Numbered from the stretch's first letter, positions 1 through 8,766 are shown. The stretch is DNA of 62,676 bases from Candidatus Poribacteria bacterium (GCA_016866785.1 VGLH01000005.1:1-62676), one strand, 5' to 3'. Translations and numbers: made by a program. Notes: generated by a model not told the origin, from the letters alone.

Positions 1-372
1 TACCGCGACGAGCGACGTGTTCGTGTGCGGGAAGTAGGCGAAATCCTGATGCCACGCGAACGTGCCCGCGCCGACCTTCGGGGGCTTGGTCGCCAGCTTC
101 GAGTGCTGGAGTTGGATGTCGGGACCGGTCAACTGGGCGACCCGCTCGACGATCCTTGGATCGGCGGCGAGCGCCTTGAACGCCGCGTGCTTGGCGGTGA
201 TCTCAAGCAGGTGGACGACGCGCTCGCGGTAGCCGGACGCTTCGAGTCCGCCGCGCACCGCGTCCGATTCGGCAGCCTCGCGCAGCGCTTCGACCTCATC
301 CGACATCAGGACGCCATCGACGACGATGAAGCCGTCTCGCCAGAAGCGCTCGACTTCGGCGTGAGTGAGCAT
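1..372 (-). CDS. phytanoyl-CoA dioxygenase (PhyH)-family protein, C-terminus cut by window edge
   Basis: The first 124 codons of a non-heme Fe(II)/2-oxoglutarate oxygenase run off the left edge, so the C-terminal half is not seen. ATG at 372 is preceded by GGGAGG (378-383). The N-terminus has the usual PhyH opening (FWRDGFIVVDGVL) and, near the edge, WHQDFAYFPHTN, which carries the His-x-Asp pair that binds iron in this family. The distal His and the 2-oxoglutarate Arg lie outside the window. Substrate cannot be predicted; bacterial members hydroxylate many small molecules. Two other PhyH genes occur in the window (16723-17541 and 37152-37907), and only this one and the 16723 gene keep the standard HxD motif. 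Confidence 0.85.
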   Translation of the reverse strand, partial: MLTHAEVERFWRDGFIVVDGVLMSDEVEALREAAESDAVRGGLEASGYRERVVHLLEITAKHAAFKALAADPRIVERVAQLTGPDIQLQHSKLATKPPKVGAGTFAWHQDFAYFPHTNTSLVAV

Positions 373-434
373 ATACGCCTCCCATGTCACCGGTTGGGCT
401 GATGGCGGAAGGATGCGGAACCTGCGGGCGTGTG

Positions 435-1379
435 TCAACGCCTCCGTTTCAGATGCGCCCAGATGAGGACGTGGCTTGCGAATGGCGGCAGCGAACGGGA
501 GGTAGCCGGCGACCACGTCGGCGAACTGTCCTGCGCAGCGTCATCCGTAAGTCGGCGGACGGTGCCCAGAACGACGTCCATCGCGTAGATGTCGAGATTG
601 CCGCTGCGATCCGAGGTGAAAAGCAGGACCCTGCCATCAGGAGACCACCCGGGCGACTCGTCCCACGAAGGCGCGTTCGTGACGTTGTGCGGATTCTGCC
701 CGTCGGCGTCCATCAGGAAGATGTCCCGGTTGCCGCTGCGGTCTGAACTGAACGCGATCATCGAGCCGTCCGGCGACCATGAGGGCCTGTTGTCAAAATC
801 CGGATGGTTCGTCAGGTTGCGCACGTCCTTCCCGTCGGCAGACATGGCGAACACATCCCAATCGCCGCTGCGGTCCGAACTGAAGGCGATCTGCCGCTCA
901 TCTGGCGACCACGACGGGAATCGATCCGACGCGGCGTCGTTGGTGAGATTGCGCGGCTTGCCGCCATCCGCGTCCATCACATAGACCTCGTCGTTCATGT
1001 CCCGGAACGAAACGAACGCGATGCGCTTCCCGTCGGGCGACCATGCGGGGCGTGTGTCGGGGCCCAGATGGCGCGTGAGATTGCGCGCGTTCCGTCCATC
1101 GGCGTCCATGACGTAGACCTCTCCGTCGCGGTCGCGGAAGGTGACGAAGGCGATCCGCCGTCCGTCAGGCGACCAGGAGGGTTGGACATCGATGTCAGGG
1201 TCGCGCGTCAGGTTCTGCGCTCTGGCTCCATCGGGGTCCGTGACGTAGATTTCGGCGTTCCCGTCGCGGTAGGACTCGAATGCGATCTGGGCGCCGAACG
1301 CCCTCGGATGTCCGCCAGCAACGCCGAGGGTGGCGAGCAGGATGGGCAGTGCTCCGCACCGCAGGCTCTCGTGAGGCAT
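435..1379 (-). CDS. secreted TolB-like beta-propeller (PD40 repeats)
   Basis: A 314-residue protein with an N-terminal signal sequence (start MPHESLRCGALPILLATLG) and six successive PD40/TolB-type blades, each of the form 'IAF.S.R.G..(E/D)IYVMDADG...NLT......PSWSPDGR'. The start at 1379 is chosen over upstream in-frame starts because AGGAG lies about nine bases before it and the signal peptide begins there. TolB normally has an N-terminal alpha/beta domain before the propeller and sits with tolQRA and pal; neither is present here, so this is a free-standing periplasmic propeller, probably a binding or scaffold protein. A good promoter lies at 1419-1447. It is divergent from the HEAT lipoprotein gene at 1571. 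Confidence 0.8.
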   Translation of the reverse strand: MPHESLRCGALPILLATLGVAGGHPRAFGAQIAFESYRDGNAEIYVTDPDGARAQNLTRDPDIDVQPSWSPDGRRIAFVTFRDRDGEVYVMDADGRNARNLTRHLGPDTRPAWSPDGKRIAFVSFRDMNDEVYVMDADGGKPRNLTNDAASDRFPSWSPDERQIAFSSDRSGDWDVFAMSADGKDVRNLTNHPDFDNRPSWSPDGSMIAFSSDRSGNRDIFLMDADGQNPHNVTNAPSWDESPGWSPDGRVLLFTSDRSGNLDIYAMDVVLGTVRRLTDDAAQDSSPTWSPATSRSLPPFASHVLIWAHLKRRR

Positions 1380-1418
1380 GGGTTGCTCCTGAGTGCTGCG
1401 GCGGACACCGTGCCTCCG

Positions 1419-1447
1419 ACAATACAGCCGTCGATGGCTCCTGTCAA
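1419..1447 (-). promoter_or_regulatory. sigma70-type promoter of the TolB-like gene
   Basis: On the minus strand TTGACA (1442-1447) is followed after 17 bases by TATTGT (1419-1424), placing transcription about 30 bases upstream of the start codon at 1379. Seen by eye only. Confidence 0.55.
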
Positions 1448-1570
1448 ACTCGCGGGACGCCCTGCGCGTTCTGGCGGGTATGCCGCGCGGTTCCCGACCG
1501 CGAAGATATGGCGTATGCTCTAGGTGACAGGTCGGCGGCTCGCCGCCGTTCAGGATAGGAGGGTTCCACA

Positions 1571-2821
1571 ATGTCCATGCGACGATTGGTATGCCGTTCC
1601 CCGTGGGCTGCGCGAGCGCTCGTACTGGCGCTCATGCTTCCTGTGCTCCTCGTTTCGTGTCGATCCGACCCGACATCCAACGCGATACGGCATCTAGGCA
1701 GCGGATCGGTCGAAGAGCGAGTCGCCGCTGCGCAGGTGCTTCTGCAGCAACCAGGTGACCGCGGCGAACAAGCTCTCATCAAGGCGCTGGAGTCGACCGA
1801 CGCGTCCTCGGCGTCGGTGCGACGCGTCATCGCTGAGGGCATCGCGAAGTGGGGCAGGCCCGAGCCTGCCAAAGCCGCCGTCGCCGCGATGGAACGCGAC
1901 CTCGCGTCCGAGGACGCCGAAGTGCGGCGTGGAGCCGTGCAGGTTCTCGCCCAGATCGACAGTCCCGAGTCCACTACCGCGCTTGTCGCAGCCCTTCGCA
2001 CGCCGCAACCTGTGATGCGGGAAATGGCGACGAAGGCGCTCACATCGCGTGGGGCGGCGCTCGAGGGCGGTGACCGTCTACGGCTCCTGCTGATCCAAGA
2101 GAACGTCGCGCAAGTCGTCGCTGCGGGGCGCGATGCGCTGCCCGATCTGACGGCGATGCTCACGGAGGACCCGGCGCTCCGCGCGGCGGCGGCGACGGCG
2201 ATCGGGCTCATCGGCGAGCCGAGCAGCCGGGCCCAGGCATACGACGCCGTGCTCGGCGATCTGGCTTCCGAGGATGCAGCGACGCGAGCCCGCGCCGTGG
2301 ATGCCCTCGGAGCCTTGGGGAACGCCGAAGCCCTGACGCGTATCCAGAACCTCGCCGCGAACGACACCGACTCGGGCGTTCGTGCTGCCGCCAGCATCGC
2401 GACCTACGTGCTGCAGAAGGACATCGTCTCGCTGATCAGCGCGCTCCGCGACCCGAATCCTCAGCTTCAAAGCATCGCCATTCGCGGGATCCGCAACGTC
2501 TCGCCACCGGATCGCAAGGCTGCGGTTCTGCCGCTGGTGTCGCTCCTGCGCTCGACGACCAACCCCCGGCTCGCCGCCGAGGTCATCTCGACGCTGGACA
2601 GCGCGGGCGCGCAGTCGACGAAGCCCATCCTAGATGCGTTGGGCTCCGAGCCGGAATGGCAGCTTCGGAAGCGGCTCGCGCAGGCGCTGGCTCAACCGGG
2701 CGTGCTGGTCGGCATGAACCCGGCGCTCGAAGTGACGCTCTACAACCTGTATGAGAAGGAACCGAACGCCGATGTGAAGCCGGATTTGGCGGCGATCCTG
2801 CGGGCGCTGGAAGGTCGATGA
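1571..2821 (+). CDS. HEAT-repeat lipoprotein
   Basis: A 416-residue lipoprotein: a basic N-terminus, a hydrophobic stretch and the lipobox LLVSC with Cys30 as the lipidation site. The mature part is a run of about ten HEAT/PBS-lyase-type helical repeats (for example 'ALIKALESTD', 'TALVAALRTPQPVMREMATKAL', each ending with the next helix pair), a solenoid used for protein binding. The start is ATG 1571 (a second ATG two codons on is equally possible) with AGGAGGG about eight bases upstream. No catalytic motif is visible. It is one of three HEAT lipoproteins in the window (others at 46514 and 47871), suggesting an expanded family of envelope scaffold proteins. Partner unknown. Confidence 0.8.
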   Translation: MSMRRLVCRSPWAARALVLALMLPVLLVSCRSDPTSNAIRHLGSGSVEERVAAAQVLLQQPGDRGEQALIKALESTDASSASVRRVIAEGIAKWGRPEPAKAAVAAMERDLASEDAEVRRGAVQVLAQIDSPESTTALVAALRTPQPVMREMATKALTSRGAALEGGDRLRLLLIQENVAQVVAAGRDALPDLTAMLTEDPALRAAAATAIGLIGEPSSRAQAYDAVLGDLASEDAATRARAVDALGALGNAEALTRIQNLAANDTDSGVRAAASIATYVLQKDIVSLISALRDPNPQLQSIAIRGIRNVSPPDRKAAVLPLVSLLRSTTNPRLAAEVISTLDSAGAQSTKPILDALGSEPEWQLRKRLAQALAQPGVLVGMNPALEVTLYNLYEKEPNADVKPDLAAILRALEGR

Positions 2822-2827
2822 GCCGGA

Positions 2828-3061
2828 TCAGTCGTCGTATGACGGGCGCGGTCGGGTCTCGGGCTCGGCGTGCAGAACCGTCAGCGTGACGTGGAGCAGG
2901 TCTGCTTCCAGACTCACGTCGAGCGCAATGCGGCGCAGCATGCCGTCGAAGAGCGCATCGCGGAGGAGCCGCTCGACGTCGGCGACGCGCATGCCCTCGT
3001 AACGCGCGCCAGGGGCGAACGCGGCGGGAGGCTGGTCATCAGTCGGTGGTATCGCCGTCAT
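2828..3061 (-). CDS. small hypothetical protein, coupled to the TPR gene
   Basis: A 77-residue acidic protein of unknown function. Its ATG at 3061 lies inside the end of the upstream TPR gene, a 23-base overlap in a different frame, so translation is probably coupled. The sequence contains an amphipathic stretch (VADVERLLRDALFDGMLRRI) followed by a strand-like segment (LDVSLEADLLHVTLTVLH), which looks like a small folded alpha/beta domain rather than random translation. No signal peptide, membrane segment or known motif is seen. It ends seven bases from the convergent HEAT lipoprotein gene. It could be a chance frame, but position and strand agree with a third gene in the fucK-like/TPR operon. 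Confidence 0.5.
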   Translation of the reverse strand: MTAIPPTDDQPPAAFAPGARYEGMRVADVERLLRDALFDGMLRRIALDVSLEADLLHVTLTVLHAEPETRPRPSYDD

Positions 3062-3872
3062 CCGAGTCCTCAGCCATATCCCGCAGGAGGTCTTCGCGCG
3101 TCAGCACTCTGAGGTCATCGACCGGCACGGTCGCCCCGTCTGCCACCAGCCGGTCGAACTCCGGATCGCCCCGCAGCGAAGCCAGGTGCGGATCGTCCGT
3201 CGCCGTCCGCGCCCACCCGGAGTTGAGGAGGAGGGCGGTCGTTAGGTTCTCCATCGCAGCCTCGCGATTCCCCTGCCTGGCGTGAATCGCCGCCAGGCAG
3301 TAGAACGGCGCGGGCCAGTCGGTCCGGGCGCGCAGAATCGCCTCGAAGTGGGGCATCGCCTCGTCGTACCGCCCGTTGTAGAAGAGCACCTGTCCCAGGT
3401 CGAAGTGCGCCTCGACGTAGTCCTGGCGTAGCTCCACAGCCGCGCGCCAGCATCGCAGCGCGTCCTCGGCGCGGTCCCCCATGTCCGCGTAGACGTTCCC
3501 CAGGTTGTAGTGGACGAACGCATTGGATGGATCGAGTTCCAGGGCGGCGCAGAGCTCGTCGGCGGCGAGCGCATGGTCCTCTTCCTCGCGAGCCGCGAAC
3601 GCCTTCTGGATGTGGACCTGCCGCAGCCCCTCCGTCGCTGTCGGGTCGTTCGGGCTCTCGGCGAGAACGCGCTGGAATGCCTCGCGGGCATCGTCTGCCG
3701 CTCCCTGCGCGAGCCGTATGCCGCCCAAGACCTGCAGCGCTTCGACTGGAACCGACGCGCCGCGCAGGAATGGCTCCAGGGCGCTGAACGCTTCCTCCAG
3801 CCTCCCGTCGTCCAGGGCGTCGGCAGCACGCGCCAGGCTGCGGTTTCGAAAGACGGTCTGCAGGAACCTCAT
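3039..3872 (-). CDS. TPR-repeat protein
   Basis: A 277-residue cytoplasmic protein made mostly of tetratricopeptide repeats. Typical TPR signatures are 'NAFVHYNLGNVYADMGDRAE', 'YVEAHFDLGQVLFYNGRYDE' and 'APFYCLAAIHARQGNREAA', with earlier degenerate repeats from about residue 15. The C-terminus is highly acidic (AEDSDDGDTTD). There is no signal peptide. It follows the sugar kinase gene by 28 bases and overlaps the next small gene, so the three probably form one transcript. TPR arrays bind proteins; the partner is not evident, and a link to sugar metabolism is only positional. Confidence 0.8.
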   Translation of the reverse strand: MRFLQTVFRNRSLARAADALDDGRLEEAFSALEPFLRGASVPVEALQVLGGIRLAQGAADDAREAFQRVLAESPNDPTATEGLRQVHIQKAFAAREEEDHALAADELCAALELDPSNAFVHYNLGNVYADMGDRAEDALRCWRAAVELRQDYVEAHFDLGQVLFYNGRYDEAMPHFEAILRARTDWPAPFYCLAAIHARQGNREAAMENLTTALLLNSGWARTATDDPHLASLRGDPEFDRLVADGATVPVDDLRVLTREDLLRDMAEDSDDGDTTD

Positions 3873-3900
3873 TCAGCTCGTCCGTGGGGTCGGCGCGCGA

Positions 3901-5364
3901 TCATCCCTTGAGCGCTTCGACGACGCGCCGGTGCTGAGCGTAGAGCGGAGCGTAGACGTCGGCGTTCTGCGGCTCGAACCGCTTGACGCCCATGCCGACC
4001 CGCCCCCATGCGGCTTCGACCGACGGGACGATCCCGGTTCCCACCATCGCCAGCACCGCCGTGCCAATGGTCGTGACCTCCGGGATGCCGGCGAGCTCGA
4101 CGGGTTTCTCCGTGACGTCTGCCAGAATCTGCCCGAAGAGCGCGTTCTTGGCGAACCCGCCGCCGACGAGGATCGTACGCACTTCGCCGCGCAGGTGTGA
4201 GAGGGATTCCCGCGTCTGGTACGCGAGCCCTTCCAGCAGCGCGCGCGCCGCGTTTTCCGGCGGCATGCCGTCTTCCCAGCCGATGATCGCGCTCGGACAG
4301 TCCGGGTCGGGCCCGGTGCGCGCCACGAACGTCGGTACGATGAGCACGCCGGCGCTTCCGGGTGCGACCTTCGCCGCGCGATCCGTGGCTTCCGCAGCGG
4401 AACAGCGAGGCATGAACCGCTTGCGGATCAGGTCGAACGATAGTCCGCCGATCATGTGTCCCTGACGGTTGTATCCGCCGACGACTCCGGACGTGTGGGG
4501 GTTCACTTCCCAGAGGAGGTTGCGAGCCCGGTCCTCTATCCGGGCTTCGTACTTGTCCCGCGTGGCGACGAGGATGCTCCACGTGCCGGTCGAGTAGAGA
4601 ACGTCCGTGCGCAGGTCGCGGCACGCCCCGACCGTCGCCAGCGCCGTATCGTGTCCGCCGGCGCAGACGGGCGTCCCGGCGGGAATCCCCGTCGCCTTGG
4701 AGGCCTTCGCCGTGACGACGCCGACGGCGTCGCCCGGAGAGCGCACGGGCGGGAACTTGTTGGGGATGTCGAACTGTCGGAACAGGTCGTCGGACCAGTC
4801 ATCGGCGCGGAGGTCGTAGAGCATCGCGGTCGCCGCCATCGTGCGGTCGGTGACGCGCTCGCCGGTGAGACGCTCCACGAAAAGCTGCGGCATGAACAGG
4901 AAGGCTTCTGCGCGGTCGAGCACGTCGGGGCGGTGCTCGCGCATCCATCGCAGGCTGAAGGCGGAGTTGAAGTAGAACGGCGGCGCGCCGGTCGTCAGGT
5001 AGGCGGCGTCTAGGTCGAGGTTTTCGGCTGCCCACGCGGCTTGGGCGCGGGTTCGCGTGCACTTCCATGAGATGACCGGGTAGAGCAGCTTGCCGTTCTT
5101 GCCGACGGCTCCCCAGCAGACGCCGAACGTCGTCAGGTTCACCGCCTTCGGCACGGCGCTGGATTCGGACAGGAGCTGCTTGGTCAGCTCGGCGAAGTTC
5201 TCCCACATCGTCTCGAAGGGCCAGGAGAGCCCGTCGGCGGTCTTGGCGACGGTCGTCGGGCGCGACGCGGAGGCGAGAACGCGCCCGTCAGTCGCCAGCA
5301 GCGAGACGGTCGTGTTCGTGGCTCCGCAGTCCCAAATCACCAGGCATTCGCTCTTGGCAGCCAT
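3901..5364 (-). CDS. FGGY-family carbohydrate kinase, fuculokinase-like
   Basis: A 487-residue sugar kinase of the FGGY (ASKHA) fold. The phosphate-1 loop is IWDCGATNTTVSLL near the N-terminus; a central 'TTFGVCWG' and 'LYPVISWKCTRT' closely resemble the corresponding segments of E. coli L-fuculokinase FucK; 'GGHDTALATVGA' and the FGGY-type 'LVGGGFAKNALFGQILAD' complete the ATP and sugar sites. Such enzymes phosphorylate ketoses such as L-fuculose or L-rhamnulose with ATP. The start at 5364 is supported by GGAGAA about nine bases upstream; an upstream in-frame ATG (5451) would add residues that do not match the family. No isomerase or aldolase partner is adjacent, so the exact sugar is inferred only from similarity to FucK. 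Confidence 0.85.
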   Translation of the reverse strand: MAAKSECLVIWDCGATNTTVSLLATDGRVLASASRPTTVAKTADGLSWPFETMWENFAELTKQLLSESSAVPKAVNLTTFGVCWGAVGKNGKLLYPVISWKCTRTRAQAAWAAENLDLDAAYLTTGAPPFYFNSAFSLRWMREHRPDVLDRAEAFLFMPQLFVERLTGERVTDRTMAATAMLYDLRADDWSDDLFRQFDIPNKFPPVRSPGDAVGVVTAKASKATGIPAGTPVCAGGHDTALATVGACRDLRTDVLYSTGTWSILVATRDKYEARIEDRARNLLWEVNPHTSGVVGGYNRQGHMIGGLSFDLIRKRFMPRCSAAEATDRAAKVAPGSAGVLIVPTFVARTGPDPDCPSAIIGWEDGMPPENAARALLEGLAYQTRESLSHLRGEVRTILVGGGFAKNALFGQILADVTEKPVELAGIPEVTTIGTAVLAMVGTGIVPSVEAAWGRVGMGVKRFEPQNADVYAPLYAQHRRVVEALKG

Positions 5365-5421
5365 CTTGGTGTTTTCTCCGTGGCTCACGCGCTGGGGCGA
5401 CTCGACTCCGGTTTGTGTGCT

Positions 5422-5451
5422 ATTCTCCGGCGCGAGGATCGAGGATGTCAA
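5422..5451 (-). promoter_or_regulatory. candidate promoter of the sugar kinase operon
   Basis: Minus strand TTGACA (5446-5451), an 18-base spacer and GAGAAT (5422-5427). The -35 is perfect and the -10 matches at four positions. It lies in the 130-base divergent spacer between the kinase and the YdhR-like gene. Confidence 0.4.
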
Positions 5452-5494
5452 CGGGCGGGCGCGGCACGACGGCGAGGTTCACGGAGGTGATGTC

Positions 5495-5887
5495 ATGCGA
5501 CGATGGGTGGTCGGGTTCATGGCGGGAGTGTCAGTTGGGCTGCTCGGAGCGACGGTCTTACATGGGTGGGCGTCGGAGTCGCCGAAGCCGCCTCACGTCG
5601 TGATGGTCACGTCGTTCAAGCCGGAGCCCGCGTGGACGCCAGCGAACGCTGAGGCGGGAATCCGCAAGCTGCAGCAGGAGTACGACGAGAAGGCGATTCC
5701 CGGGTTCGTCCGAAAGCAGTTTGTCGGGTCCTTCGACCGAAACGAGTATGGCGGATACTACGAGTTCGAGTCGGAGGAAGCGCTCAAGGCGTTCCTGGCA
5801 GCCTATCCGCCGGCTCCGAACCGCACGGTCAAAACATACCAACTGCTGGCGACGTGGGAGCCCAAGAAGGACAAGCCCACGCCGTAA
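5495..5887 (+). CDS. secreted YdhR-like alpha/beta-barrel protein
   Basis: A 130-residue protein with an N-terminal signal or anchor (MRRWVVGFMAGVSVGLLGA). The rest fits the dimeric alpha/beta-barrel pattern of the YdhR/monooxygenase-like family: a strand 'HVVMVTSFKP', a helix 'AEAGIRKLQQEYDEKAIPG', then 'KQFVGSFDRNEYGGYYEFES' and 'EALKAFLAAYP'. YdhR-type proteins are usually cytoplasmic, so export is uncommon. The ATG at 5495 has GGAGG at 5483-5487. A longer in-frame start exists but reads through the divergent promoter region. Function unknown; the family assignment is moderate because it rests on pattern only. Confidence 0.6.
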   Translation: MRRWVVGFMAGVSVGLLGATVLHGWASESPKPPHVVMVTSFKPEPAWTPANAEAGIRKLQQEYDEKAIPGFVRKQFVGSFDRNEYGGYYEFESEEALKAFLAAYPPAPNRTVKTYQLLATWEPKKDKPTP

Positions 5888-5898
5888 CCGACCGAACA

Positions 5899-7194
5899 CT
5901 ACGACTTGCGTTCGGACGCTTGGAGGCGTTCCCACAGGGCGGTCAGCGCGGAGAGCTGGAACGCGCGGATGCGCTCGCGACGCTCGAAGGTGCTCGCATC
6001 GTCGTTGGCGAGGATGGAGAACGTCAGGAAGTTCCCTTGCGAGGTGACGAGGTAGCCGGAGAGCGTCAAAGCGCCGACGATATAGCCCGTCTTGGCGTGC
6101 AGGTGTCCTCGGAACGGGGCTTCTGCGAACCGGCTGGCAAGAGTGCCGGTGACGCCGCCGACGGACAGCGAATCGAGAAAGACCGCGCTCCAGTTCGGGT
6201 CTGCCGCCATCGTGCGGAGCAGCGCGTTCATGGTGGTCGGCGTGCAACGGTTCCCGCCGCCCGGGATGCGAGCCAGCCCGGAGCCGTCGATCTGCCCGTA
6301 GCCCGCGAGCGGTATGCCTCGGTGCTCGAGTGCCTCGCGGACCGCCAGCAAGCCCGCTTCGAAGCTGCCTTCGCCGATCGCTTCAGCGCCGAGCGTCTTG
6401 AGCAGATGCTCGGCGAAGAAGTTGTCGCTCCAGGTGTTCGTCTGTCGCACTACGTCTGCCAGGGCGAAGGGCGACTCCTGCGTGTAGAGCGTCTGGTCGG
6501 CTCCCGGCGCTCGCTCCGCGCCTTCGGCGAAGCGCGATTTCGCGACTTTGATGCCCCGCTTCTCGAGCCCGTACTCGACGAAGTTCGCCGTCACCTTGAC
6601 TGGCGTGAAGGTCGCCATCTCATCGGAGCCCTTGCCGCCGCGCACGCGTACCATACCGCGAGCATAGGGCAGTCCTGAGACGGGCGCGGAGTACCCTTCG
6701 CGGAGTTGGTCTTGGGGCCAGTACGGGTGTTGGAACTGGCGGTCGAAGTAGCGCGCATCGACGATCAGCTCCTGAAGGCTGCGAACCCCCGCCTTCTTGA
6801 GGCGTTCGGCGACCTCGTCCAGGAACTTGTCGGGATACGACACGCTGTCGACCGTCGCGAACGAGGCGTCTCCGGAGCCGATGATCCAGAGCCTCTTGCC
6901 GTCGAGCCTCGCCGTGGTGGTCCACCGAAAGGTCGGCGGCAGCGTCCAGAGTGCCGCTGCCGTCGTGAAGAGCTTCGTGTTCGACGCCAGCACGAAGGGC
7001 TCATCGGCGCGGTGGCTGACCACGGGAGCCCCCGAAGCATCCAGCACGAGCACTCCGAGCCGGATCCCGACCAACTCGACGTCGGCGATCTGAATCGCGA
7101 TCGGATCGGGCTCGACACCGACTGCCGGTAGACAGACGACGAACAGGGCGAGAACCAACGCCGTGAGGGCGCGGTAGTTGGCACTGCGGGTCAT
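5899..7194 (-). CDS. dacB: D-alanyl-D-alanine carboxypeptidase/endopeptidase (PBP4 type, peptidase S13)
   Basis: A 431-residue periplasmic penicillin-binding protein. After a signal peptide (about residues 1-25) the three active-site motifs are in order and with S13 spacing: SNTK at 71-74 (nucleophile Ser71, Lys74), SDN at 256-258 and KTG at 368-370. The wide gap between the first two motifs is the insertion domain that distinguishes PBP4 from DacA-type enzymes. It trims pentapeptides and cleaves cross-links in peptidoglycan. The start at 7194 has GGGGGAAC upstream; the longer frame to 7254 adds no signal-like sequence. It lies 139 bases after an ABC ATPase gene on the same strand and converges with the YdhR-like gene 11 bases away. 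Confidence 0.92.
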   Translation of the reverse strand: MTRSANYRALTALVLALFVVCLPAVGVEPDPIAIQIADVELVGIRLGVLVLDASGAPVVSHRADEPFVLASNTKLFTTAAALWTLPPTFRWTTTARLDGKRLWIIGSGDASFATVDSVSYPDKFLDEVAERLKKAGVRSLQELIVDARYFDRQFQHPYWPQDQLREGYSAPVSGLPYARGMVRVRGGKGSDEMATFTPVKVTANFVEYGLEKRGIKVAKSRFAEGAERAPGADQTLYTQESPFALADVVRQTNTWSDNFFAEHLLKTLGAEAIGEGSFEAGLLAVREALEHRGIPLAGYGQIDGSGLARIPGGGNRCTPTTMNALLRTMAADPNWSAVFLDSLSVGGVTGTLASRFAEAPFRGHLHAKTGYIVGALTLSGYLVTSQGNFLTFSILANDDASTFERRERIRAFQLSALTALWERLQASERKS

Positions 7195-7333
7195 CGGTTC
7201 CCCCGTGCGCGATGGTGCCCACGCGCCGCGCAGACAGACGCGACCGCTCAACATGTGGAACGGTGACAGAGGGCGTTGGGTTGCTCGAAGCGGCGTCGAG
7301 CGACGGCGGATGGAGTCGTGCGCACGGCGGGCG

Positions 7334-8074
7334 CTAGTGGCTCTCGCTGGCGAGATGACCCACGTGGATGTCCAGGTCGGCGCGATCTTTCACCTGCTCG
7401 ACCTGCCCGTCGCGGATGTACACGACACGGTCGGAGACGTCGAGCATCTTCAGGTCGTGGGTCGCGCTGACGATCGTGACGTGCTGGGACTCGTTCAGCT
7501 CTTTGAGGAGCGTGATGATCTCTCGCCCGGTCTTGGTATCGAGGTTGGCGGTGGGTTCGTCGGCAAGGATGATGTCGGGATTGTTCGCCAGTGCGCGGGC
7601 GATTGCGACGCGCTGCTGCTGTCCGCCGGACAGCTCGGTCGGTCGATGGTCGAGACGATGCCCCAAGCCGACTAGTTCCAGCAGCCGAGTTCCACGCTCG
7701 ATGCGCTCCTTCGGCGTCACACCGGCGAACACCATCGGCAGCGTGATGTTCTCCATCGCGGACATGACCGGCAGCAGGTTGAACGACTGGAAGATGTAGC
7801 CCATCCGGTTGCAGCGGATCCACGCCAGTTGTTCCGGCGAAAGCTTCGCCATGTCCTCGCCGTCGAGGAAGACCCGTCCCGTGGTCGGTCGGTCTAACGC
7901 GCCGATGGCGTTGAAGAGCGTGGACTTGCCGGACCCCGAGGGACCCATCAGCGACAAGTACTCGCCGCGATGGATGTCGAGGTTCACCCCTTTGAGCGCA
8001 CGGACGACGGTCGTACCCATCGGGTACTCTTTGGTGACTGCCTCGACGCGGACGACATCATCCGTCCCGACCAT
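7334..8074 (-). CDS. ABC transporter ATP-binding subunit (LolD/MacB class)
   Basis: A 246-residue ATPase with a complete motif set: Walker A GPSGSGKST (44-52), Q-loop Gln96, signature LSGGQ (148-152), Walker B IILADE (168-173) and the switch His in 'SATHDLK'. 'TDELRP'-type sequence and overall length place it in the LolD/MacB/FtsE-like group that drives lipoprotein release, efflux or signalling through FtsX-type permeases. The start ATG at 8074 has GGAG about seven bases upstream. An open frame continues to 8818 but that part is antisense or out-of-frame translation of the permease gene, not a fusion. It follows the small FtsX-type permease by 20 bases and should be its partner. Confidence 0.9.
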   Translation of the reverse strand: MVGTDDVVRVEAVTKEYPMGTTVVRALKGVNLDIHRGEYLSLMGPSGSGKSTLFNAIGALDRPTTGRVFLDGEDMAKLSPEQLAWIRCNRMGYIFQSFNLLPVMSAMENITLPMVFAGVTPKERIERGTRLLELVGLGHRLDHRPTELSGGQQQRVAIARALANNPDIILADEPTANLDTKTGREIITLLKELNESQHVTIVSATHDLKMLDVSDRVVYIRDGQVEQVKDRADLDIHVGHLASESH

Positions 8075-8094
8075 GCTCGTCTCCTCGCGCACGG

Positions 8095-8766
8095 CTAGAC
8101 CTCGACGCGCATCGCCTCGACCGGCGGCATCTTCGCCGCTCGGAACGCGGGTCCTGCGGCTCCGATCACCGCCAGGATCATGCCGACGACGCACCCACCC
8201 AGAATGACCGGGATGACACCGAACGGCGCTTCCGGCGATCCGCCCTGAATCCAGGGAAACGTGTAGAACACCTTCCACCCGAACTGCTTCAAGTTCGTAC
8301 CTACCGCGAAGAGCGTTCCCACGATCGCGCCGACCGCTGCCCCGGCAAGCCCCTGGAATCCCGATTCGAGAAGGAACAGCACGACGACGAACCGGTCCAG
8401 CGCTCCGAGGCATTTCATCGTGCCGATCTCGCGGAACCGCTCCGTCACCGACATCAGCATCGCGTTGGCGATGCCGACGACGCAGACGATCAGCGACATG
8501 ATGATGAGCCACCACTGCTGCGGCGAGATGCCCTTCGATGCGTCCTCGGCGAACGCTTCGATCACCTCGACTTCGTCGGCGAGCACGGCGCTGCGGATCG
8601 TTCCTCCCGCCAGGACGGCGACCAGGAACGCGATCCCGAATAGGATGCCCAGCGTGGTGATGATGGAACGCCAGAAACGAATCTTGAGGCTCTGGAAGCT
8701 GATCCGCACCGCTTCGGAGAAGGGCAACTGGATCTGGCTGCGGATGGTCGATCTGGACTGTTGCAC
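8095..8766 (-). CDS. minimal FtsX-family ABC permease without a large periplasmic domain
   Basis: A 223-residue permease, start GTG 8766 with AGGA about nine bases upstream. Four membrane segments are visible: about residues 36-55, 84-104, 126-150 and 183-205. The segment 'AMLMSVTERFREIGTMKCLGA' is the coupling helix typical of FtsX/MacB/LolC permeases and contacts the ATPase encoded just downstream. MacB-like proteins carry about 200 residues of periplasmic domain between the first and second membrane segments; here only about 28 residues lie between them. The reading frame is intact, so this is a short form rather than a broken gene, although loss of the domain by deletion is possible. Confidence 0.85.
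   Translation of the reverse strand: MQQSRSTIRSQIQLPFSEAVRISFQSLKIRFWRSIITTLGILFGIAFLVAVLAGGTIRSAVLADEVEVIEAFAEDASKGISPQQWWLIIMSLIVCVVGIANAMLMSVTERFREIGTMKCLGALDRFVVVLFLLESGFQGLAGAAVGAIVGTLFAVGTNLKQFGWKVFYTFPWIQGGSPEAPFGVIPVILGGCVVGMILAVIGAAGPAFRAAKMPPVEAMRVEV

Noticed and set aside
435-1379. Genuine TolB of the Tol-Pal system
   Set aside because: No N-terminal TolB domain and no tolQRA, pal or cpoB neighbours; only the propeller is shared.
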